The translations under genes were made by a program, and so were the position numbers. Below are positions 1 to 5,605 of a stretch of 8,760 nt of DNA, piece by piece; position 1 is the stretch's first letter; each line of letters opens with the position of its first letter. The stretch comes from Planctomycetota bacterium (GTDB lineage Bacteria > Planctomycetota > Phycisphaerae > Phycisphaerales > SM1A02): positions 1-8,760 of the forward strand of contig RFOC01000075.1 of the NCBI GenBank assembly GCA_009926815.1, given 5' to 3'. The notes under the pieces are model-generated. The model was not told the origin of the DNA and did no database searches. It was given only the letters and a program-made list of their open reading frames with translations.

Positions 1-1
1 G

Positions 2-535
2 GGTCGGCCCGAGGAGAAGTGGACCGTGGACTACCGGCCCGGCCCCTTCCGGCTCTACCGGGCGGCGGATGGAACCCTGTACTGGTACGCCACCTTCACG
101 CTGACCAATCGCACCGGGAAGGATCGCCGCCTGGCGCCGCGCTGGGAATTGCTGGATGAGCAGGGCCGCATCGCGCCTGCGGGGCAGGGCGTGGACAGCG
201 ATGTCACGCGAGCCATCCTTCGCATGCTCAACGATCCCTCGCTGGAGGAGGTCTCGTCCATCCTGGGCGAGATCGGTCAGGGTGAGCAGGCGGCCAAGAC
301 CGGCGTGGTGGTCTTCCCAGCGGGTCCGGAGTCACGCCGGCTGTCCCTGATGGTCTCGGGCCTGTCCACGGAGCGGAGCACCATCCGCGATCCGGCCTCG
401 GGCAAGCCTGTCATGCTTCGCAAGACCCTTCGCATCGACTACCAGGTGCCGGGCGAGCGGAGCAAGGTGCAGGGTGAACTGCCGCTGGCCGAGGCCGAGA
501 CGGGCCAGGTCAATCCCGGCTGGATCATGCGGTAA
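2..535 (+). CDS. Unnamed planctomycete-type protein, 5' end probably outside the window
   Basis: I do not recognise a named family. The frame is open from base 2 with no upstream stop, and the residues before the first GTG (base 26) read GRPEEKWT and run smoothly into the VDYRPGPFRLYR segment. I therefore think the true start lies upstream and the visible 177 codons are a C-terminal part. The protein opens with alternating hydrophobic and aromatic residues (YWYATFTLTNRTGKD), like a strand of a beta-sandwich. A mid-region follows with GQGVDSDVTRAIL and a GEIGQGEQAAKTGVVVFPAG stretch. It ends in NPGWIMR. From memory, planctomycete genomes carry similar proteins with a 'tYWYatftvtNrTgkd' core, often exported, but no function is known to me. 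No membrane segment is visible; a signal peptide, if present, is off the window. Coding is well supported by composition and by the clean end at a TAA. If the first GTG were the start, the protein would be 169 residues. Confidence 0.72.
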   Translation, partial: GRPEEKWTVDYRPGPFRLYRAADGTLYWYATFTLTNRTGKDRRLAPRWELLDEQGRIAPAGQGVDSDVTRAILRMLNDPSLEEVSSILGEIGQGEQAAKTGVVVFPAGPESRRLSLMVSGLSTERSTIRDPASGKPVMLRKTLRIDYQVPGERSKVQGELPLAEAETGQVNPGWIMR

Positions 536-549
536 CCCCATGCGGACGC

Positions 550-564
550 GGCCCCGGCGGGGCC
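550..564 (+). terminator. Possible terminator hairpin after the first gene
   Basis: GGCCCC at 550-555 pairs perfectly with GGGGCC at 559-564 across a three-base loop, 14 bases after the TAA of the upstream gene. There is no clear T-run after it (CGTTCCCC), so it is at best a weak intrinsic terminator. Chance GC-rich pairing is also possible in this genome. Confidence 0.3.
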
Positions 565-586
565 CGTTCCCCATGCCCTGGAACCC

Positions 587-615
587 TTGGCGGGCCACGG
601 GGTTTCGGTTACACT
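587..615 (+). promoter_or_regulatory. Candidate sigma70-type promoter of rpmA-obgE
   Basis: TTGGCG (587-592) and TACACT (610-615) each match four of six bases of the -35 and -10 consensus and are exactly 17 bases apart, the best spacing. The -10 ends 31 bases before the rpmA start, which predicts a leader of about 25 bases holding the ribosome site. It lies in the only sizeable gap on this side of the window. Assignment is by eye only. Confidence 0.45.
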
Positions 616-630
616 GCGTGGCTCACCTGA

Positions 631-638
631 AGGAAGGA
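631..638 (+). promoter_or_regulatory. Ribosome binding site of rpmA
   Basis: AGGAAGGA lies 8 bases before the ATG at 647 and is purine-rich and Shine-Dalgarno-like. It settles the rpmA start, because the longer open frame beginning at 587 has no such site and would add 20 residues absent from L27. Confidence 0.7.
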
Positions 639-646
639 CACCCGTC

Positions 647-892
647 ATGGCACACAAGAAGGGCCAAGGCTCCACGCAGAACGGCCGCGACTCGAACCCG
701 CAGTACCGGGGCATCAAGCTCTATGGTGGCGAGGTGGCGCGCCCGGGTTGCATCATCGTGCGCCAGTGCGGCACCAAGTGGAAGGCCGGCATGAACACCT
801 TCCTGGCCAAGGATGACAGCATCATGGCCCACGCCGAGGGCGCGGTCCGCTTCCGCGGTCGGTTCGTGGACGTGGTGCCGGCCTCCAACTGA
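647..892 (+). CDS. rpmA: 50S ribosomal protein L27
   Basis: Ribosomal protein L27, 81 residues, close to the usual 80-90. In the 50S subunit its flexible N-terminal arm reaches the peptidyl-transferase centre. The arm is intact and begins MAHKKGQGS, so the precursor arm cleaved in Firmicutes is absent. Family hallmarks are NGRDSNPQYRGIK (12-24), YGGE (26-29) and IIVRQCGTKW (36-45). The segment after residue 49 is less typical: most L27 proteins have a G-R-D-H-T-(L/I)-F run, whereas this one reads LAKDDSIM (53-60) and then AEGAVRF (63-69). The start is fixed by the MAHKK N-terminus and the site at 631-638. obgE begins 31 bases after the stop, the standard rpmA-obg pairing, and the two are probably one transcript from the promoter at 587-615. 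rplU (L21), the usual upstream partner, is not next door. Confidence 0.97.
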   Translation: MAHKKGQGSTQNGRDSNPQYRGIKLYGGEVARPGCIIVRQCGTKWKAGMNTFLAKDDSIMAHAEGAVRFRGRFVDVVPASN

Positions 893-923
893 GCCTGGCC
901 GCCCGCCCGGGTGGCTTCCGAAC

Positions 924-1964
924 ATGCTCGTCGATCGCGCGCGAATCGTGGTCCGCTCCGGCAAGGGCGGAGACGGCTGCAGTCACATGCGCCGCGAGAA
1001 GGCCATGCCCAAGGGCGGCCCCGATGGCGGAGATGGCGGACGTGGAGGCGACGTGGTGCTGTGGGTGGATCCGCACCTCGACACGCTGCTGCAGTTCAAG
1101 TTCGCGGGTCACTTCTTCGCCAAGGATGGCGAGCCCGGGCAATCCCGGAGCTGCACGGGCGCGGCCGGCGCGGACTGCGTGGTCGCGGTTCCGCCGGGCA
1201 CCCTGGTGTACGACCTGCACACCGACGAGCTTCTGGTCGACCTGACCGAACTTGACGCCCGATTCGTGGTCGCGGCAGGCGGGCGAGGCGGTCTGGGCAA
1301 CGAGCGGTTCAAGAGCTCCACGCACCAGGCACCGACGGAACGCACGCTGGGCGAGCCCGCGGTCGAGCGTGAGCTCCGGCTGGAGCTGAAGCTGCTGGCC
1401 GACGTGGGGCTGGTGGGCCTGCCGAACGCGGGCAAGAGCACCATGCTCAATGCCCTCACGCGCGCCGAGGCGAAGGTGGGGGCCTATCCCTTCACCACGA
1501 TCAGTCCCCAGCTGGGCATCGCCGAGCTTCCGGGGGACCGTCGGCTGGTGGTGGCCGACCTGCCCGGCCTGATCGAGGGGGCGGCCGAGGGCGCCGGCCT
1601 GGGGCACGAGTTCCTGCGGCACATCGAGCGCACGCGCATGATCCTGCACGTGGTCGACGTGGCGCCGCTGGATGGAAGCGACCCCGTCGCCAACGCCGAG
1701 GTGATCCGCGCCGAGCTGGAGGCGTTCAGTCCGGAACTCTCGGCCAAGCCCGAACTGCTGGTGTTCAACAAGGTCGACCTGCTTCCCGAGGACGAGCGCA
1801 ACACGGTGGTGCAACGCGTGGCCAACGCGCTTCGCGTGCCCAAGGACCGACGACTGGCGGTCAGCGGCGCCACGGGCGAGGGTCTGCGCGACATGCTGGA
1901 GCGGTGCTGGGACATGGCCGACCGCCGAGGTCAGCCGGTCACGGGCTGGCGCCGCGAGGACTGA
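924..1964 (+). CDS. obgE: Obg family ribosome-associated GTPase
   Basis: Obg/CgtA GTPase, 346 residues, an essential GTP-binding factor in large-subunit maturation and stress control that acts in the cytoplasm on 50S particles. Residues 1-158 are the glycine-rich Obg fold, with GKGGDG (13-18), GGPDGGDGGRGGD (31-43) and AAGGRGGLGNERF (117-129). The G domain follows: G1 GLPNAGKS (165-172), G2 within FTTISP (190-195), G3 DLPG (212-215), G4 NKVD (282-285) and G5 SGATGEG (314-320), where many Obg proteins have SA in place of SG. The protein stops soon after the G domain, so there is no OCT domain or long acidic tail. The ATG at 924 was chosen because MLVDRARIVVRSGKGG is the standard Obg N-terminus; the same frame is open further upstream, overlapping rpmA, but that stretch is not Obg-like. 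No strong Shine-Dalgarno is visible, so translation may be coupled to rpmA. The stop is one base from the stop of the convergent sulfotransferase gene. Confidence 0.96.
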   Translation: MLVDRARIVVRSGKGGDGCSHMRREKAMPKGGPDGGDGGRGGDVVLWVDPHLDTLLQFKFAGHFFAKDGEPGQSRSCTGAAGADCVVAVPPGTLVYDLHTDELLVDLTELDARFVVAAGGRGGLGNERFKSSTHQAPTERTLGEPAVERELRLELKLLADVGLVGLPNAGKSTMLNALTRAEAKVGAYPFTTISPQLGIAELPGDRRLVVADLPGLIEGAAEGAGLGHEFLRHIERTRMILHVVDVAPLDGSDPVANAEVIRAELEAFSPELSAKPELLVFNKVDLLPEDERNTVVQRVANALRVPKDRRLAVSGATGEGLRDMLERCWDMADRRGQPVTGWRRED

Positions 1965-1965
1965 G

Positions 1966-3423
1966 TCACCCCTCGGCCAGGCGTGCCTCGTGCAGCCGGA
2001 CCAGCGGATCCCACGAGGCATCGAAGGCCCAGGCATAGTTCCGCCACCGACCGATGGATATCGGGTTGATGGGACGCCGGACCTGCTCGTGGCTGAGCGT
2101 GTGCACGGCGCGCCGGTTCTCCTGCGGCTTCAGTACCGCCGGGTCCATGGGCAATCCCAGCGCGTCCAGGCAGCGGCGGGCCGCCGTCTCCGGATCCTGC
2201 ACCAGCCGCTCGTAGACGATCGACACCGACGGGATGCCCAGGCGGTCCAGGGCCTGCGGCAGCAGGCTGCGCTCCAGTTCGATGGCACGGCGGATGCCGT
2301 CGAGCGAGTGCGTCCAGCCGAAGGCGCCCGCATTGAAGTTGTTCAGCAGGAGGCTGATGGCGGTGTCGCGAGGATCGCGCGCCATGTGCAGCCCCACCGC
2401 GCCGGGCAGCACGGCCGCCACCGCGGGCAGCCAGGACCAGGTGAGCAGGGTCTTGTCGAACATCACGCGGGTCCCCGGGCGAGCGAGTTGTCGGGCGCCC
2501 TCCAGGTAGCTCCGCTGCAGGTCCATCGCCAGGCCCTCGGGCAGTTCGCCCAGTCCATCGGGCCAGTGACCGCTGGCCTCCATGGCCGCGCCCAGGTTCT
2601 GCATGCCCTCGTACTCGCCGATGCCGCTGATGGAGGGGTGGCGGTCCAGCATCTGCTCCAGCAGCGTGGTGCCGCTGCGGGGCATGGCCACCACCAGGGC
2701 CAGTCCGTGCACCCGCGGCGCGCGCGGCGTGCACCAGCCTGGACGCTGCATGAGTCGCCGCTGCGACTCGATGGATCGCTCCAGCGAGCCCGTGCCCTCG
2801 CCGTGCTCGGTGGAGCCATGCACATGCAGCGCCAGTTCCAGCGCCTCGCGAAAGCGGCCCAGCTCGTCCAGCAGGCGCACCGCGTCGAAGCCGGCGAAGC
2901 GACGGATCCACTCCGGACCCTCGCCCAGGGCCACCTGCCTGAGGCGATCGGCCGCGGCGGCTGGATCATCCATGGCCTGTCGCCGGGCCACGTGCAGCAC
3001 CGCCCGGGGGTCGCGCTGCCACTCGCCTCCGGCATCCAGGTGCTCGCGGAACTCGTCCATGCGACCGCAGCGCTGCAGGGCCTCCGCCAGCAGGATCGAC
3101 GCCTCCAGGCGGAAGGGACCCGAGGTGGTGATCAGTGGCCGGAAGCCCGCGATCGCCGCATCGGTGCGGGAGAGACGGTGATCGATCAGGGCGCGATAGA
3201 AGCGGACCTCGCGGTCCTGGGGCGCCAGCGTGATCGACATGGCGGCTGCCTGGTCCGCGCGGCCGAGCAGGCCCATGCCGAGCGCGGCTCGAGCGAGCGC
3301 CACCCACGCCGCCAGCGTGCGAGGCTGCCGGGCCACCCAGGTCTCGGCGGCCTCGAGCGCCTCCGCGAATCGATTCCGCTGCAGCAGGTCCTGCAGGGCC
3401 TGGGCGTCGGCGCGCGACTTCAT
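1966..3423 (-). CDS. TPR-containing PAPS-dependent sulfotransferase
   Basis: A 485-residue protein of the TPR plus Sulfotransfer_3 type, predicted to move a sulfate group from PAPS to an unknown acceptor (protein, peptide or polysaccharide). Residues 1 to about 215 are alanine- and leucine-rich paired helices consistent with degenerate TPR repeats. The C-terminal half is the sulfotransferase: the 5'-phosphosulfate loop MPRSGTTLLEQML (247-259), GE (269-270) as the likely catalytic region, DKT (323-325), the 3'-phosphate motif RDPRDTA (349-355), VYERLVQDPE (403-412) and the closing WRNY (460-463). No signal peptide or membrane helix is visible, so it appears cytoplasmic as drawn. The ATG lies 2 bases after the stop of the thioredoxin-like gene, which suggests coupled translation as the third gene of an efflux-thioredoxin-sulfotransferase operon. 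Planctomycetes carry many such genes of unknown substrate; the reaction class is clear, the acceptor is not. Confidence 0.92.
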   Translation of the reverse strand: MKSRADAQALQDLLQRNRFAEALEAAETWVARQPRTLAAWVALARAALGMGLLGRADQAAAMSITLAPQDREVRFYRALIDHRLSRTDAAIAGFRPLITTSGPFRLEASILLAEALQRCGRMDEFREHLDAGGEWQRDPRAVLHVARRQAMDDPAAAADRLRQVALGEGPEWIRRFAGFDAVRLLDELGRFREALELALHVHGSTEHGEGTGSLERSIESQRRLMQRPGWCTPRAPRVHGLALVVAMPRSGTTLLEQMLDRHPSISGIGEYEGMQNLGAAMEASGHWPDGLGELPEGLAMDLQRSYLEGARQLARPGTRVMFDKTLLTWSWLPAVAAVLPGAVGLHMARDPRDTAISLLLNNFNAGAFGWTHSLDGIRRAIELERSLLPQALDRLGIPSVSIVYERLVQDPETAARRCLDALGLPMDPAVLKPQENRRAVHTLSHEQVRRPINPISIGRWRNYAWAFDASWDPLVRLHEARLAEG

Positions 3424-3425
3424 GC

Positions 3426-3983
3426 TCAGTCGCCGTGCTTCTGCCGCAGCCGTCCGGAGAGCCGAAGCAGCAGTTGGACTCGCTCGTACTCGTCCAGCCA
3501 GGCCTGCAGGGTGGCGGCGGTCTCGTCCGGCGGTGGCACGGCGCCCGGCAGCGGGCAGGCCGGCCCCAGCTGACGCGCGGCCATGGCGCGGTAGCGGGGC
3601 AGCGTGCGATCACCCAGCAGCGAGACGAACTCGTGATCCTCCGCCATCCAGATCACCGTGGGCACGCGATGGCCGCCACAGATGCGGACCTGGTCGCGGA
3701 GTTGCGGCACGGCGTCGCGATCGATCCATCGCTGATCGATCACCGGGCAGGCTTCCGCGATCGCGTGGAGCATGGGACCCTGCTGGGCACAGTCGCCGCA
3801 CCAGATGCCGCTGATCACCAGCACGGGCATGCGTCGACGGAATCCGGCCAGCAGTTCCCGCTGGGGCCCGCTGAGCACCGGCTTGACGGACTGCCACGCG
3901 TTGGCGCTCGCCGCATCGGCGGCCAGATAGCGCGTGTAGGGCAGGGCCTGGTCGAAGGCGTTTCTCAGCAGGGTGGCGTCCAT
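3426..3983 (-). CDS. Thioredoxin-like protein with WCGDC site
   Basis: A thioredoxin-fold protein of 185 residues from the ATG at 3983 (189 from the ATG at 3995). The redox site WCGDC is at residues 61-65 after a buried strand (MPVLVISGI), and the cis-proline loop reads GGHRVPTVIW with the proline at 108. WCGDC is typical of the Thioredoxin_9-like group, not of classical WCGPC thioredoxin. The C-terminus ends RLSGRLRQKHGD, which I recall in planctomycete homologues. No signal peptide is visible, so it is probably a cytoplasmic disulfide reductase or redox partner; the substrate is unknown. I prefer the 3983 start because MDATLLRNAF matches the usual beginning of this group and a GGTG sits a few bases before it, but the 3995 start cannot be ruled out. 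It lies about 30 bases after the outer-membrane efflux gene and 2 bases before the sulfotransferase, so all three are likely co-transcribed. Confidence 0.9.
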   Translation of the reverse strand: MDATLLRNAFDQALPYTRYLAADAASANAWQSVKPVLSGPQRELLAGFRRRMPVLVISGIWCGDCAQQGPMLHAIAEACPVIDQRWIDRDAVPQLRDQVRICGGHRVPTVIWMAEDHEFVSLLGDRTLPRYRAMAARQLGPACPLPGAVPPPDETAATLQAWLDEYERVQLLLRLSGRLRQKHGD

Positions 3984-4013
3984 GCCGCACACCATAGCCG
4001 CATTCGTGCCGGC

Positions 4014-5537
4014 TCACTCGACGGCGGATTCCGCCGGCCTGGGATCCACCTTGGCGGGTGTCTCGCCCCGGCGGGCGAAGCGACCGACGGTGTCGGGCGA
4101 TCCCATGGCGTACGCCAGCCGGGCAGCGCTGTCCAGGAGATCGGCCCGTGTCCGGATGAGCGTGCTCCGAGCCGCCATGAGGTCCAGTTCCGACTGCAGC
4201 AGTTCCGGCAGGGTGCGCAGGCCGTTCACGTAGGCCTCGAACATGGCGTCGTAGCTGTCCTGGCTGGCCTTCAGCAGCGATTCGCCGAACACGAACTGAC
4301 GTTCGGCGGCCAGCTGGCCGAAGTAGGCGCTCCAGACCTCGTTCAGGGCCTCCAGACGCAGGCGCGTGAGCTCGGCCACGGCCTCGTTGCGCTCGGCGCG
4401 GGCCTTGCGGACGGCGTTCACGCGCTCGAAGCCGTCGAAGAGCAGCCACGAGCCGTTCAGCCCGACCGCGTAGGTGGGCAGCGTGGTGTCGATGCGCGAG
4501 ACCGTGCCCACGGGCTCGGGCGTGTAGTCGAACCACTTCTGCGCCATGCTGCCGTACAGGCTGACGATGGGAAGGAAGTCGGCCTCCGCCTTCCGGATGC
4601 GCGCCTCGGCCGCGCGCACGCGCTGCCCCGCGGCCAGCAGGTCGGGGCGGTCGGTGCCTCCTGCGGCCATCATGCGCTGCACGGTGTCGCTCAGGCGATC
4701 GGGGATGGGCATGCGCTGCAGCGAGACGATCTCCACCGGCACGTCCGCCGAGAGCCCCATCCTCCGGGCCAGCGTGCCCCGTGCATCGAAGGTGGCGGCG
4801 CGCGACGCCTCCAGCCTGAAGCGAGCCTGCTCCCAGCGCTGTCGCGCCACCAGCACGTCCGGCATGATCGCCAGGCCGTTCAGCAGGCGGTCCTCGACCG
4901 CCTCCATCTGCACGCGGGCCGTCTCCACGTCCTGCGCCTGTGTCTCCTCCAGCGCGATGGCCGCATCCAGCCGGAAATAGGCCGTCTGCACCTCGAACAC
5001 CAGCGTCTGCAGGGCGCGGTTGAAGGTCAGGTTGGCCGCGGCCAGCGCGCGGCGGGTCTCGTCGGTGAGCGCATCGCGGCGCCCGAAGTCGATCAGTTCC
5101 CAGGTGAGTTCCAGCCCCAGATCGCCCTGCGGTCCGTAGCCCAGCAGCCGGCCATCCTGCTGCGCGATGGCCTCCTGGCGGTAGCCCGCGAAGCCGAACG
5201 CGTTCAGACGCGGCCACCAGAGACTCTCGATCATGGCCCACTGCGCCGCGGCAACCTGGGCGCGCTCCCATGTCGCCCGCGTGGACGGATTGTGCTGCAG
5301 CGCGAAGGCCACCAGGAACGCGAGGTCGCGTGGCCCCTCGCCCCATGGCGTGACCGATGCCTGACCGGGCGGTGGCGGAGGTGCGGGGTGCTCGGGCTGG
5401 AAGGGCAGGCCCTGTTCCGCGGCGGTGAGCCGATGGAACGCGTCCTCGTCCCAGAGGGCTTCCTGACGGCAGGCCGAGGCCAGCACCAGGGTGCAGGCCA
5501 CCAGCGGGGTCAACGGGCGCATCCGTGCACCGGTCAT
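4014..5537 (-). CDS. TolC/NodT-type outer-membrane efflux lipoprotein
   Basis: Outer-membrane factor of a tripartite exporter, 507 residues from the ATG at 5537. Such proteins trimerise into an outer-membrane channel with a periplasmic alpha-helical barrel. The N-terminus has a hydrophobic stretch (PLTPLVACTLVLASAC) ending in a lipobox-like LASAC, with Cys23 as the likely lipidated residue; a proline-rich spacer follows at about 51-58. Two repeats of the OEP type cover about 68-268 and 290-480. Each contains a TolC-like strand motif: WELIDFGRRDA near 146-156 and SWLLFDGFERVNAVR near 363-377. Both are followed by long Ala/Arg/Glu-rich helices. Another start at 5522 would leave the signal peptide intact; the frame also stays open to 5603 but those residues look like shadow coding. 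No clear Shine-Dalgarno is seen. The gene diverges from the FUSC pump gene and heads the operon with the thioredoxin-like and sulfotransferase genes. It resembles E. coli MdtP in role, but I do not assign that symbol. Confidence 0.93.
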   Translation of the reverse strand: MTGARMRPLTPLVACTLVLASACRQEALWDEDAFHRLTAAEQGLPFQPEHPAPPPPPGQASVTPWGEGPRDLAFLVAFALQHNPSTRATWERAQVAAAQWAMIESLWWPRLNAFGFAGYRQEAIAQQDGRLLGYGPQGDLGLELTWELIDFGRRDALTDETRRALAAANLTFNRALQTLVFEVQTAYFRLDAAIALEETQAQDVETARVQMEAVEDRLLNGLAIMPDVLVARQRWEQARFRLEASRAATFDARGTLARRMGLSADVPVEIVSLQRMPIPDRLSDTVQRMMAAGGTDRPDLLAAGQRVRAAEARIRKAEADFLPIVSLYGSMAQKWFDYTPEPVGTVSRIDTTLPTYAVGLNGSWLLFDGFERVNAVRKARAERNEAVAELTRLRLEALNEVWSAYFGQLAAERQFVFGESLLKASQDSYDAMFEAYVNGLRTLPELLQSELDLMAARSTLIRTRADLLDSAARLAYAMGSPDTVGRFARRGETPAKVDPRPAESAVE

Positions 5538-5565
5538 GCGGACAGGGTAGCGGAGCGGGAATGTC

Positions 5566-5600
5566 GCGGGAAGCGCCGGTAGAGTGAAGGAGGCTTCCGC
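5566..5600. repeat. Imperfect inverted repeat in the divergent spacer
   Basis: GGAAGC (5569-5574) is repeated inverted as GCTTCC (5593-5598), and with one bulged G (5568) the match extends to GC (5566-5567) pairing with GC (5599-5600). The spacing between arms is 18 bases. It sits in the 68-base gap between the divergent outer-membrane gene and the FUSC gene, and the loop contains most of the FUSC Shine-Dalgarno. It could be an operator for a dimeric regulator or an RNA hairpin in the FUSC leader. A chance match is possible at this GC content. Confidence 0.4.
5587..5593 (+). promoter_or_regulatory. Ribosome binding site of the FUSC gene
   Basis: AAGGAGG is a near-perfect Shine-Dalgarno, 12 bases before the ATG at 5606, which is longer than the usual 5-9. 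No closer in-frame start is present, so it still favours 5606. Its last G also belongs to the right arm of the inverted repeat at 5566-5600, so pairing could hold this site in a loop. Confidence 0.6.
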
Positions 5601-5605
5601 CACCC

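Noticed and set aside
813..923. N-terminal extension of Obg overlapping rpmA
   Set aside because: The extra 37 residues are out-of-phase rpmA sequence and do not resemble Obg, whose family N-terminus matches the ATG at 924.
1990..3573. A 527-codon open frame on the plus strand, antisense to the sulfotransferase gene
   Set aside because: His/Arg/Gln-rich with no domain motif; the opposite strand carries clear PAPS-binding motifs. Typical high-GC antisense shadow.
3435..5582. A 715-codon open frame on the plus strand, antisense to the thioredoxin-like and outer-membrane genes
   Set aside because: Gly/His/Gln/Arg-rich composition and no recognisable domain; it spans two real genes and their gap on the other strand.
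5580..5585. TAGAGT as a -10 element for the FUSC gene
   Set aside because: No acceptable -35 is found at 16-18 bases upstream; too weak to annotate.
5538..5603. N-terminal extension of the outer-membrane protein to the ATG at 5603
   Set aside because: It would put 22 extra residues before the signal peptide, use the whole divergent spacer, and has no ribosome site.
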